Assembly (NCBI GenBank): GCA_963971285.1
Contig: OZ020262.1
Location: forward strand, 1,986,082 to 2,050,081
Length of the DNA: 64,000 nucleotides
DNA from: Astropecten irregularis
Lineage: Eukaryota; Echinodermata; Asteroidea; Paxillosida; Astropectinidae
Direction of reading: 5' to 3'
How positions within the stretch are numbered: the stretch's first letter is position 1; every line of letters starts with the position of its first letter. The translations under genes were made by a program, and so were the position numbers. The notes beneath the pieces are model-generated. The model had not been told where the DNA came from. It saw only the letters and a list, made by a program, of their open reading frames with translations, and did not search any database. Below, piece by piece: positions 1 through 11,743 of this stretch.

Positions 1-437
1 ATTTCTATCTTTGACCCATTGAGGTTTTTTGTGCCCAAATCCTTCCGTTTTCGAGTTATTTTGAGTCAAACTTCAACTTCCGGTAACACCGGAAGTGGAG
101 GTCATTTGTACACAGCACTGAATATATTAATTGTTGAAATTTACGTGTTGAGTAACATATGTCAATATCAATATCGTAGGTCATCTGGTTCACAAGTTAT
201 GGAGCACCAAAGTTTTTCATAAAAACGCTCGTAATTTGATACCCGATGACGTCATCATGACGTCAATCTTCTAAATACAACTTGGCATCATGACCGAAGT
301 TCCCACCAAGTTTCATGTCGATATCTTGTACCTGTCACCAAGAAGTCCTGCTGACAAGTTTGGGATGAAAAAAAATGAAAAAAAACAAAAAAAAATCGAA
401 CAATAACAATAGGTGTTCGGCTTGAACCCGAACACCT
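1..437. repeat. End of a CRE-palindrome repeat element with terminal hairpin
   Basis: The stretch holds an ACCGGAAGT block near 80-95, a paired TGACGTCA-type motif at 245-272, an A-rich tract at 368-396 and a terminal hairpin whose 10-bp arms are AGGTGTTCGG (411-420) and CCGAACACCT (428-437). The same order of parts (CCGGAAGTAGAGGTCA block, GATGACGTCA pairs, purine tract, hairpin) recurs at 60541-64000. I read it as the 3' part of one dispersed element. No coding capacity is seen; the superfamily is unknown to me. Confidence 0.55.
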
Positions 438-1264
438 AAATATAGAATTAAGTTGGCCACTTTCTTTGTTTAATAGTTTGATTCCAATCCATGAGCCAGA
501 TCAGATTTACTTATTAAGATATCTCAGTCTAAGGTGATTTTACTTGTACATTGATCAGACTGCATTAAGCAATAACCTTGAAATGTCACGTACAGTAGAT
601 TTTATCAATTGAAGAGGAACTCTATGCTGAATTTATTGCCAGTACCCTGGTGGACTATTCTAATGAATACCAGCAAGTTATGTGTATTTGATTGGTTGTC
701 AACAAATCAATGATTTAGCCATTTGTAGATCCAGTACTAATGTAATTAATGAATAGCTACTTAACTGTTACAGTAAGCTTGCACACACATGTACATGCCC
801 GTAACATACATGTATGTGCATTTATTGAAGGCTATAAACATATACATGTACACATATGTATGTGGCATTTATTCTAAAACACTGTACATTTGAATATTAA
901 CAATTCAAGTGAAAGCATTTATAACATAGTCCGAAACATAGTCCACATGACAGATACATATCAGACACAGTGCATTTACCTTCTTATACAACCAAATCAT
1001 GATTACACTCAGTATCATTTCATGTTCCACATTTTAATTTATTTGAAAACCAATTTTATCACTTTTGTTTAAATATACACTAATGTCAATAGCCGTATGC
1101 ACACAATAGTTGGAGCTACAGTTTCCTGTGACCAGTTCACTTGTGCCACTACATATGTACAACCTGCCATGTAATTGTCATGTAGTCAGGTCTACTTGTG
1201 TGATACTTCATGTCAGTAGTCAGGAAATGTCATTGGCATGTTGATTGTTTGGAGAATCCTACAA
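438..1264. other. Intergenic, no gene seen
   Basis: AT-rich sequence with several TACATGTA-like palindromes around 780-860. No coding signature, RNA gene or complete mobile element is recognised. Confidence 0.5.
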
Positions 1265-1422
1265 TAGCGCTCTGCACTTGCGCTAAAAATAGCACCGGAC
1301 CTCAGATAAACATTGCAACAATGCACACGTGCGTGGGTGTGCGCGTGCATGTACACTACGTTTGTGAGTCAATGTTTGTCTGACAGCCGGGGATTTTGTG
1401 ACGTCATTAGTGCGGAGCGCTA
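1265..1422. mobile_element. Short TIR element (MITE), AGCGCTC family, copy 1
   Basis: About 158 bp bounded by TA and inverted ends TAGCGCTCTGCACT on the left and AGTGCGGAGCGCTA on the right. A second copy in the opposite orientation lies at 38279-38436 and shares the internal blocks CTAAAAATAGCACCGG and TTTGTGACGTCATTAG. TA flanks and no coding sequence fit a TA-targeting non-autonomous DNA transposon; the superfamily is inferred. Confidence 0.7.
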
Positions 1423-1426
1423 TTAA

Positions 1427-1757
1427 AGGCAATATCATACTTAATACAGATTCATTGACAAAAATATCAAGGAAGATGCAGTAACAGTCATCTGTCAAAA
1501 TTTCAGTCCCATACGGTGCCCACTTTTTGAGAAATCAGTGAAAAACAGCCACAGTATTTCTTAAGTCTTATCACTATTTTTTGATTTTTAAAAGATCAAA
1601 TTGGTTTTGGTCATTGGTTTTACTATTTTCTTGATAAATACAGCATTTCACGCATAATACATTTTAATGGTATGTTTTTACCATCACCATCTTTTTCCCC
1701 TGTAAGTTATAGGTAATTCTGTGCAGATTTCAGTTTCGGTATGCTACCAAAGTATAC
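1427..1757 (+). mobile_element. TTAA-flanked MITE, copy 1
   Basis: Member of a 310-350 bp family found at least seven times here. The start is AGGCAATATCATACTT after TTAA (1423-1426) and the end lies before TTAA at 1758-1761. The internal landmark CCCATACGGTGCCCAC is shared with 19925-20273. It abuts the AGCGCTC MITE on its left. TTAA target sites are typical of piggyBac-type transposition, but assignment to that superfamily is inference because the ends do not begin with the usual CCC. Confidence 0.7.
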
Positions 1758-2171
1758 TTAAACCACAGCATTGGAAGACCACATGACTCTTGCCCTGAGA
1801 CCATTGTACAGCAAATGAAGACTATGTTGGACAAGATGCAAGCTTAAGTTGTAGCTAAGTTTTCAGTTGAATAAGATCCAAACCTCTCTGAGACTGATTT
1901 TAGTTGCGCAGATATCAAAGACTACCTTTAGTCACCCAAGACCTTTCTAAGATTGCCTGTTATTTGTAGTTGCAACTTTGATGTGTCTTGTTGGTATTTA
2001 TATCTCCTTGTAGGAATGGGAGTTATAAATTATAGCATGAATTGTTGGCACCTTCTGCTTGTGCCAGTTAATATTCACTCAGCCACACTACACTGCCTAG
2101 TATGGATAAACAGACCAATCTCAGAATGACATTGCTTCCTTAATAATGTGCATAGAAACACAAGTGCAGGC

Positions 2172-2450
2172 TCATGCCGGGATGTTCTTTTTATTGGCCA
2201 TTTCCTTCTTTCTTTTCTCACTGTATTTGGCTGTTGCTTCCACAGTACTCCTCCATATACTCAGGCTTGCTTCCACTGTTTCCCAGTGTAGTGGATGAAT
2301 AGAGTTCCCATTCTTCATATCCCTTTTGCATTCACCCTTACAATAAGGGAAAGGTCTACCTATGGGTCTGATACCAGAAGCAAACTCACCGTACAGCATG
2401 TTTGTAGGGATCCTGCCATCATTCATGTGTGATATATGTCCAAGCCAGCT
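2172..2450 (-). pseudogene. C-terminal fragment of a non-LTR retrotransposon ORF (LINE relic)
   Basis: On the minus strand an open frame reads WLGHISHMNDGRIPTNMLYG, then EFASGIRPIGRPFPYCKGEC and KRDMKNGN, ending at a stop at 2172. The pattern WLGHxxRMxxxRxPxxxLYGEL-x-GxRPxGRPxxRxKDxxKRDM is characteristic of the C-terminal tail after the reverse transcriptase in CR1/RTE/Jockey-type LINEs. Only about 90 residues remain; nothing of the endonuclease or RT core is seen. The fragment begins at a hairpin (2432-2471) beside a homopolymer C run, so it is a dead fragment. Confidence 0.75.
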
Positions 2451-2530
2451 TGTGCTGGCTTGGACATATATTAGTCCCCCCCCCAAAAAAAAATGTGTCT
2501 CACGCCCCCCCCCCCCCCCCCCCCCCCCCC
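2432..2530. repeat. 18-bp hairpin followed by C tract
   Basis: Perfect inverted repeat with 18-bp arms (2432-2449 and 2454-2471) and a 4-nt loop, then CCCCCCCCC/AAAAAAAAA and an uninterrupted run of 26 C at 2505-2530. The C run could be unstable in cloning or sequencing, so its length is uncertain. Confidence 0.8.
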
Positions 2531-3066
2531 TGAAAAAAAGAAAATGCTGTCGAACCACGCCTGGTTACCTCCTGCGTGGATGGTGTTGTAAATTTAAAAC
2601 AAGAAATAGAAAATAAAACAACACTCTCTACAACAACAGTTCAGAGCAATTCATTCTCCAACAAATCTATATACGACACATCTGTTCTTCACCGTGTTCG
2701 GCTATGCCTTTCATTATTCATAGGGATATTTTATGTGTGGGCACAGACACTGGTGTAGGCTGTATTTACCTTGGAATACATCACCAGACTTCACAGCAGT
2801 TTCCATTCCGGCTTTGCTCTTAAGCCCCGCCCTCGTGTATGTTTACATACTGCATTTGACAGAGTTTGACTGAGGCTTCCATGGTCACCTGATTAAAAGG
2901 CATCCTCCAATTGGTCATTGCGTCCAGTTTGATCGACATGCCAGAAGGGTCCATTGTCTCTGCTCACTCAACCAAGGAGCTTTGAGTCAACTGCTATTTT
3001 GATTCACAAAATGTAAAAGTGATTTCAGCCGCTTGTCAGTGCTTGCAAGCTGTGGTGTATGCACCT

Positions 3067-4612
3067 TTATACATGCACCACTGTCACAGATACATACACC
3101 ACTGTCACAGATACATGCACCACTGTCACAGATACATACACCACTGTCACAGATACATACACCACTGTCACAGATACATACACCACTGTCACAGATACAT
3201 ACACCACTGTCACAGATACATACACCACCTTTATACATGCACCACTGTCACAGATACATACACCACTGTCACAGATACATGCACCACTGTCACAGATACA
3301 TACACCACTGTCACAGATACATACACCACTTTCACAGATACATACACCACTGTCACAGATACATACACCACTGTCACAGATACATACACCACTGTCACAG
3401 ATACATACACCACTGTCACAGATACATGCACCACTTTCACAGATACATACACCACTGTCACAGATACATACACCACTGTCACAGATACATACACCACTGT
3501 CACAGATACATACACCACTGTCACAGATACATACACAACTGTCACAGATACATACACCACTGTCACAGATACATACACCACTGTCACAGATACATACGCC
3601 ACTGTCACAGATACATACACCACTGTCACAGATAAATATGCCACTGTCACAGATACATACACCACTGTCACAGATACATACACAACTGTCACAGATACAT
3701 ACACCACTGTCACAGATACATACACCACTGTCACAGATACATACGCCACTGTCACAGATACATACACCACTGTCACAGATAAATATGCCACTGTCACAGA
3801 TACATACGCCACTGTCACAGATGCATAGCTAGCTGTACGCCACTGTCACAGATACATACGCCACTGTCAGATACATACGCCACTGTCACAGATACATACG
3901 CCACTGTCACAGATACATACGCCACTGTCACAGATACATACACCACTGTCACAGATACATACACCACTGTCACAGATACATACGCCACTGTCACAGATAC
4001 ATACGCCACTGTCACAGATACATACGCCACTGTCACAGATACATACATGTATACGCCACTGTCACAGATGCATAGCTAGCTGTACGCCACTGTCACAGAT
4101 GCATACACCTCTGTCACAGATACATACACCACTGTCACAGATACATACGCCACTGTCACAGATACATACACCACTGTCACAGATACATACACCACTGTCA
4201 CAGATACATACACCACTGTCACAGATACATACGCCACTGTCACAGATACATACGCCACTGTCACAGATACATACACCACTGTCACAGATACATACACCAC
4301 TGTCACAGATACATACACCACTGTCACAGATACATACGCCACTGTCACAGATACATACGCCACTGTCACAGATACATACACCACTGTCACAGATACATAC
4401 GCCACTGTCACAGATACATACGCCACTGTCACAGATAAATATGCCACTGTCACAGATACATACGCCACTGTCACAGATACATACATGTATACGCCACTGT
4501 CACAGATGCATAGCTACTGTACGCCACTGTCACAGATGCATAGCTACTGTACGCCACTGTCACAGATGCATAGCTACTGTACGCCACTGTCACAGATGCA
4601 TAGCTACTGTGA
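3067..4612 (+). repeat. 21-bp minisatellite, about 70 copies
   Basis: Tandem array of a 21-bp unit, consensus CACTGTCACAGATACATACA plus C. Variants carry GCC for ACC, AAATATG for ACATACA, and a larger GCATAGCTA-containing spacer that forms 30-bp units at the distal end (4500-4612). Because 21 is a multiple of three and the unit lacks stops in several frames, it produces long open frames on both strands (TTVTDTY repeats forward, VSVTVVY reverse). There is no other coding signal, so I treat it as non-coding. Confidence 0.95.
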
Positions 4613-5274
4613 CCAATGTAAATAATAAATACCGGTAATAAGGTTTACATCTCTAATTGCATCATTGTGTTGATCTCGCTGTGTCGGTATATTTAGCATT
4701 TTACGTTATTGGGAATAGATTTGTGATATGTATATTTATCATTTGTGATCATGTTTAGTGCATACATCGATTATTTACTAAACGCGAATGCAGAGTTTCC
4801 TAGAAGAATAAGCATTAGATAAGCATTGCATACATTGGTTACAAATACGCAACTTACATTAAGTTGAATGTTGCATGGATTATGTCATATTTTAATGTTA
4901 ATATTGCAATTGATACTTTTAAACTAGTTAGAGTATTTTGAGCAGTACTTCATATACTTCGCTACATTATAGTTCAGAGGAAGTCTGGATTTTTGTACTT
5001 TTGTACAGTTTTGTATATATTGTACTACTATTGGACAAATTATATATTTATTTCAAAACATATTGAAGATTATTGTAATTTAATATCCTGTCATGTAGTC
5101 CTCATAGTGAAGTTTGTGCTAAATTAAACAATATTTGGATAATTGGCTAGAATGTGGATGTTATGAGCTCTCATGTTGGGGAGATTTTTATTTTCTATTT
5201 CAAACAATGTGTGATTTATTGACAAGTGACAATATTTCAGAAATTATTTATAATCATCAAATAAAAAAAAGGTG
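4613..5274. other. Intergenic, no gene seen
   Basis: AT-rich unique-looking sequence with no recognised gene or element. Confidence 0.5.
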
Positions 5275-5545
5275 TATCCTCTTTGAGTGATCCCCCATGT
5301 ACCGTTTCCAGGTTGTAGCATTGCTGGGCGTATCAGTGAAATGATCCTTGGGGTATGGCGGTGTGTGCATGGTTTCATGGCTTCTGACTGCCAAACGAAC
5401 AAAGATAATTGACTATTGGGGTCACCACCAACATAGGGCTGGATAGCTCAGTTGGTAGAGCGCCTGTACGGTATTCAGGAGGTCGCCGGTTCGAATCCCG
5501 ATCCAGTCAATTTGTCTTTGTTCACTATTCAATGTCAAGAAATAT
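5275..5545 (+). mobile_element. tRNA-derived (SINE-like) element, copy A
   Basis: Three modules: a head (from CTCTTTGAGTGATCCCCCAT to ATTGGGGTCACCACCAAC), a tRNA-like domain (5437-5508) and a tail (TTTGTTCACTATTCAATG). The tRNA-like part has a 7-bp acceptor stem (GGCTGGA with TCCAGTC, one G-T pair), a D stem GCTC/GAGC, an A box TAGCTCAGTTGG and a B box GGTTCGAATCC. The anticodon arm is not canonical: it has a T-T mismatch, or a 9-nt loop on a 4-bp stem, and lacks T33. It is therefore a dispersed repeat rather than a working tRNA. Other copies lie at 32575-34765 (interrupted), 53359-53805 and, in part, 23811-23960. Confidence 0.8.
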
Positions 5546-6740
5546 TTCTAATGGAAAGCACTCAGTACGAGCATGAAAATTGTAGGCCTTGATGACCTGA
5601 GAATTGGTGTCATCATCCGCAACACTGAGGTCGTATTATTGTAAACTTGTTGGATAAGTAACAAGATCCATTCCTACAGCACAAGTTAATATGTCATGCC
5701 ATTCACATCAATAGATCTTGGACTTGTATCATTGTTGTCTCCATTGCTATGTAGGGCAATTGTTTCATGAAAAAAACAATCAGTAGAGATAGAATAGAAA
5801 TGCTGTGACGTTATATGAAACCAATCAGATTGGACAGAGATGAAAGAGGTACTACATGTACAGCCTCAATGGATTGCTGTTGCAATACTTCTTCTTTCGT
5901 TCCAGTAATTCTCTCATTCCATTATTATGTTTGAAACCGATATCAATGTAACTGTCATTTTGACAGCACGCTGTTGCTGTTTCTATATTGGGATAGGCTT
6001 TCCACTTCTTGAAGCAAGCAGTCTGTGAAGATTGACTTACACCCACATAATACACTGTATGTATATAAAAATAAGAAGGGTGCAAAAAAAGAAACTTCCG
6101 TTGATTTTGACACCCAACCCCTTTGAATCTAATCGGTTTGGGGTGATATGGGTAGAATGAGTGTTTAGGGCACATCTTAAGCTGCAGTTTGATACCCTAC
6201 TTGATGCCAAGGACCCACACTGTTCAATACACACCATTGTTTGTCAAAAGGTACAAAACCAAAGGTTGCACTTTTAGGTATACAAGTTTAACATTGCATA
6301 GGGCAATATTGTTTGGGTCGACAATGGGTTACGCACAGCTACACCCTGTACAGCTAAAAGTGCAACTTTTAGGTTTCTTTTTGTGCACCCTTCATATTAT
6401 ACTGTACATATATATAAACTGTATTTTGTTGGTACATTTGCTCATCATACCCTTGGGGTAATAGACATATGTACATTCTTTGACCATCATTACCCAAATA
6501 TCAGGGAATAGCATATGGCAGCTGCAGTTAAACTGAAGTAATTATTCACCAATTAAACCAGACAGTAAATCTTGCCACAGTTATCAATTGACCAATTTTA
6601 TGTTAAAGTATAATACATGATTGGTAAAGGTCACAGAACAGCACCCACAATTTGTCTGATGTAGCATGTACATGAAATGATAAACCTGTGAATATTTGAG
6701 CTCAATCGAACATCTGTGTCTCGATGAAATAGTGCAAACC
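5546..6740. other. Intergenic, no gene seen
   Basis: No gene recognised. An imperfect inverted pair of AAAAGTGCAACTTTT/AACCAAAGGTTGCACTTTT type with TATATAAA-like blocks at about 6060-6420 hints at a decayed inverted-repeat element. Confidence 0.4.
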
Positions 6741-6959
6741 TGACTCATTTTTTCTTATAAAGAATGGTTTTGATCTTACCCAGAAATCAACTAATTTCGG
6801 TTTTTGTTTGACTAATTTCTGGATCCAACACACAATTTCAGGCGGAAACATTTTAACGGTATGTTTTTACCAGCACCATCTTCACATCCTGAAAGTTATA
6901 CGTAAATCTGTGAACATTTCTGTTTGGGTATGTTACCAATCCTGTATTGTACCTTTAAT
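6741..6959 (+). mobile_element. TTAA-flanked MITE, copy 2 (5' truncated)
   Basis: Shares the 3' half of the family: ATTTCAGGCGGAAACA, ACGGTATGTTTTTACC and GTATGTTACCAATCCTG, ending at ACCTTTAA. The left half is missing or too diverged to place. It marks the last clear repeat before the repeat-poor stretch below the gene. Confidence 0.6.
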
Positions 6960-9900
6960 TGATATTGTCATTTTGTAATTATGACTGTTCAAATCATTTA
7001 GTACATGTAGTTGATTTCCTTGGATATTTTTTGCATCCTTGCCATAATCAGAATATTTCCTAAGCATTTTGACTAGCCAATACAAATTACAATGCGTGAA
7101 AAAAACATTCAAAGCATATTCAATAAAAGAATAGTAAACATTTTTCTTGCCATTTTTGTTTTTATTTTTTCAAAGAATTCTACTCTAAAAATCCTAATCA
7201 ATGTAGTAAATTTTCTTCTAATCTACTTTCCAGTAACCTGAATTTTTCAGCTATCAATTTCTCTTCCAAACATTTTCACAATTCTTATTGAAATCAGAGT
7301 GCCTCTATCCAAATTGTACTTAACAATCATTTTTCCATCCCGGCATTTCCTTTACTCACAAATCATTTCCCATCTCCTATATGTATTTTTTTTATTACAT
7401 CTTCCATATTCAAAAACTTAATTTTCAAAAGCAATGTAATCTATAACCAGTAAACAAGTTAAAACAGTTGTTCCAGAAAACAGGACACATTACTTTACAT
7501 AAATTGGGAGGATATTTAACTGCCATGAGATGAATGATAGTAACACACTGTATGTCCAAATAGCAATATGTTAAGTTTCTGATGTCCAAGTATGAGAAAT
7601 GACCACAAATCAAGGTTTGGCTGATTGATCAAAGCAGCTTGAGTAAACATTGATGAACAATTTTGTTTACGAAGTAAGAACATCACACAGAGTCAATCAA
7701 GAAAAATTCCATGAAAAAACATGTGGGAAAACAAATATGAAAATGAAAATAAAAAAATCAACGAAGAAAATGAATATAAAAAATCAACTTAAAACTTAAT
7801 TCCAAATTTGTTTTCATTACACATAATAGACAAATGCTGATTGCAGAACACCTACATGTATTCTTGTATCATTTAACCATGTTTTAAACCAAATTTCAAA
7901 CGTTACCACACTGAGGGGCTAATATCACAAAATATGACTATTAATTTGAATGAGGTTGCAAAGTACATATAGAACCATTCAATACAAACCAATTGTGACA
8001 TTGAGCCTGGATCAGTCGACTATCTATTAACAAGAACTGTAACAATCATGCTGGTTTGCAACATGTATTTAAGCCAACCTCAAAGGTTCACAGGAATTCT
8101 CACCAACAAATAGCTTTTAATAATTCAAGAAAGGTGCTGAGTATCCACAACATTTACTGTCTTTGGTAAGAAATAAAGATTACAGAGGCCATCAACTTCT
8201 ATAACATGGCCCCATGGCCCATAACACAGAGAATCCTCTTCCAGCCTTGACATCACCCAATGAAAGGAACTTTCAAGTATGCAATGCAGACTTACATGTA
8301 TGGAATAACCATGTATGGTGATAACCTTGTAGAATGGTTATACAGAGGTAACTACATGTAGCTCATCTTAAATTTGCACTTAAAAGCAGTACAGTCCATG
8401 TCCTTGCAGCACATGGCAGTAATATATAAACCAACATTACATTGAATTTCTATGACAAATAAGCAAAGCAGACAATACCTACTGTTCAATCAACTTAAGA
8501 ATTTTAAGATGTAGTCAGGAAAATGTGGCATTTGGTTAAAGCATTTATATTTATCGCCTCCATTTTAAAAATATTTGAAAATACTTGTAGTTGTTATGAC
8601 TTGATTTAAAAGTTGCATTCACAAAGGGTAAGGAGTATGTAGCTCCCCACAACAACTTGTGATAGAGGGCTGTATGATAGATAGCTATAATATGAATCAA
8701 TATCAAACAGAAATGTCTTGATTCCATTCATGTACAGATGCTTCATTCACATTGCTTACAATTTTCTTGTTCACTTAACATGTTTAGTCTAATCAAAATT
8801 AAATAAGCCAGACTCACCAAACCTAATTCTACTTGTGCTACATGTATAATATTTACAGTATTTTACTGATAATATACAAAATTTAATAGAGGAAATGAAT
8901 ACAGAAAACTTGTGTCATTACGAAGTAGTACGCTAACTGTTTACCTTATTCTCAGCCAAAGAGTACTTGCTAAGGTCACAAACAAAACAAACGAAAACCT
9001 TAAATTTTTCTCCAAAAAATGCATTTTGACATGCATCTTGTAAAGATGTGATGAGACAAAAATTCTGTGACAGAAATTCCTTGGCAACATATCTCCTTAT
9101 AAAAAAGTACTATCAAGACTGCTGTTTGCAAACTATGCGTAGTTACTTTACAACTAAGAATAAACATATTTAGTATCAATAGTATCAAGTTGTTGATCGT
9201 TTTATGAATTGGGCTGTTTTCTTTGTTTTCTTTGAATACAGTGTGCAAGCCTTAATAAAAATTGGCTTTTATATTGAATTATGTCATAACATGTCACTCA
9301 AGCTATTGTATACAACATAAATACATGGTTCCTACACTACTTACTCAGGCACTGATTATTATAACAAGGTCAAACAGAGCTGCATTCAGAAATAACAACC
9401 TTTAACTTAACTGAATTGGGAAACAATAATGGAAAGTACTGACTCACAAAGATTATCATCATCTTAAATATTGCTAAATAATTCTTCAAGTAAAACATAA
9501 ACAACCTTTTCTCAATGAATCAAGTTAGGTTTCTGTAATCCTTATAAGACGTATGTACACATTTCTTTGCAAGTATTCTTCTTTTTTTAAATAAGACACA
9601 GAACTGGTATTAAACTCACACTTTTGCTTTCATATATGATACCTAAAACTTGCTACCTATAAGTAATTACTGCATGTATTATGTAAGCTAAACAAAATGA
9701 ACAAAATGTATTCCCAGCTAGCTTATTATTTGTTTTTCAAATAGGGGAAAATGACCTGTGCTTGCATAGTTTTTCTACAGGTTAGTATCAACCCTGTAGC
9801 AGAGTATTTACACTGTACACACACAATCATTTAAAATTGCAAGTTACTCAGATAAATACTTCAATGGAACTAACAAACAAAATACTTGAAAGTATTCAAA

Positions 9901-11273
9901 TGAAAACAAGGATTTGTGATACAGAATATCAAACAGGCAACTTGCATTATATTCATGCATTTGTTTTTTTTTTAGGAAAGATTTAATTCATTTGGGATAA
10001 TAGCTAATGATGAAGTACTGTTTGGTTCATTTATACAAGGGGCTTACTTTTTTTTTCTTTTTTCTTTTTGTGAAAGTATTTAACCAAAAGAGAAATAAAT
10101 TATTCAACTCAAAAAGATTTTCAGCAGCTTTACACATGCACAGATAGGAGAAACATTCCATTGCTAGTCCATACCTGGTAGACAGACAGCCTGTGTGCAA
10201 ACATTTGCTTTCCAAGTGCCACAAAATTAATACCTAAACTGTTTGTTTTAATCTCATTACACTTTTTGGTTTTTCATGTACAAGTAGCTTCAGTTTTTCC
10301 CCTTAATCAAATTTTTGAAACAATAAGATTTTAGTTTTCAAACACAAGCACTTTATACAAGCAAAGCATTCTTTAACACAAAGAAAAAGAATCAAAGTAT
10401 TTGACAACCCTTCAGAGCAAATAAATCAAATTTCAACAAACCCATGTACAGCAAATCTTGTACATGTACCGTACAGTAGAATGGGTATTAAGGTTTGTTG
10501 TTTAACATCTTGATTAATGGTTATGTGGTTGATATCTACATTTGTACGGTTGCTATTCTGAATGTATTTTGAATGAGGATTTGGGTTTTTATTCAAATGT
10601 CCAAAGTTGTATCTATTAAGTCAAACCTCATCCAAACATTCCTTTCCCGGATTATTATTTATAATAAAATCTTGTCGGTAGATTACAGATGCAGATGAAG
10701 CCATACAGGAGAAACTGCCCATACTATCAACTTATTGCACAGACCTTTTTGCAAACTGACTACACTGTACAAGTCAAGCTGTCCTTGCATCATGGCTAAA
10801 CCTTGCAAACTTTCATACACAAACAACTTCAAATAAGTACAAACAAATCATTCATGTTACAATTGATGAAAACAAGCGTTACACTGTAGAAGAAGGAATA
10901 AAACTGAACAAAAAATCTACCTAGCAAAGAATATGAATTTTCAGGTTTTGACCCTTTCATGCAAGGTCTATTTTCATCTTTATTTACCTTTTTGACAAAG
11001 TCTAGTACTTAAAGATACTGTAAGCAAACCTTTGTTGCATTACAACACTTTTCGCTCAAACTTGCTGAAGTTTTACTAGAAAAACTTTGGCCGGCATCAT
11101 AAGGCAGGTAAATTTGTTGTACTGAAGTTATTAAGAATTGTTCATACACACACACACACACACACACGATCTATCAACATGCTCTCTCATTAAGTTACAT
11201 GCCACTGCCATGTTTACCCAAATCAACAATGGTCTGAACCAATAAAAGAACCATCACACAAACTAAAATGCAT
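6960..11273 (-). other. Repeat-poor AT-rich stretch 3' of FMR1, candidate long 3' UTR
   Basis: Immediately downstream of the stop codon on the minus strand lie 4.3 kb with no mobile element that I recognise, in a window where such elements otherwise occur every 1-2 kb. No exon-like reading frame is visible. FMR1-family transcripts commonly carry kilobase 3' UTRs, so part or all of this may be untranslated exon; the 3' end is not determined. A short CA microsatellite sits at 11149-11167. Confidence 0.4.
10979..10984 (-). terminator. Candidate polyadenylation signal AATAAA
   Basis: First AATAAA on the minus strand after the stop codon, about 290 nt downstream. Another is at 10588-10593. AATAAA is frequent by chance in AT-rich DNA, so choosing among these and more distal sites needs transcript ends. 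Confidence 0.25.
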
Positions 11274-11743
11274 TTAGGCTGTACCATTTACAAGCTTGGG
11301 TGAATCCTTATTTGCTGTAGGAGTAATATTGTTTTCAACAGTACTATCTTTGCTTTGAGATGTATCATTACCTCCCTGCTTCAGTGGGCCATTTGGAATT
11401 CCTGGTGGCCTACGATTCCTTTGCCCACGTGTATCTCGCTGGTCTTTGGGTCCACTAGATAAACCCTTTGATACTGAGCCGGTATTTGTCGTTGTGCCGT
11501 TGAATTCACGCCTTTCTGTTGCATCACCAGATCCATTTGCAGCCCGTGGACCATTGATACCATGTGCACTGCTTGCACTTCGTTGATTCTCTCCAAAGCG
11601 TCTCCTTGGCATTGGTGAGTTAGCCTTGCTGGTGTCGGTATCATCAGCATGATTGTCATGGACACTGCTGCCATTTTCAATGCCTCCACGACCTCTGTTT
11701 CTGCGTCTACGAGGACGACGCTTATTCCGTCTATTTGGATCAT
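11274..11743 (-). CDS. FMR1: FMR1 exon 14 (C-terminus and stop)
   Basis: 470 nt of coding sequence ending in TAA. Begins [20 protein letters not shown], then a Ser/Asn/Gly-rich stretch, [16 protein letters not shown], and ends [10 protein letters not shown]. The final LVNG matches the conserved vertebrate end (PLVNGVP). The acceptor is TACTTTCAG|ATG. An overlapping +1 open frame of 120 residues (11381-11743) is a shadow. Confidence 0.95.

Noticed and set aside
3019-4638. Long open frames of TTVTDTY / IHTPLSQ type repeats on both strands
   Set aside because: They arise from the 21-bp minisatellite, whose length is a multiple of three and which lacks stops in several frames. Open on both strands at once, with no flanking coding signal.
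5437-5508. Functional tRNA gene
   Set aside because: A and B boxes and the acceptor stem are good, but the anticodon arm lacks T33 and pairs badly. The same sequence recurs with identical flanks in other copies, which marks a dispersed repeat.
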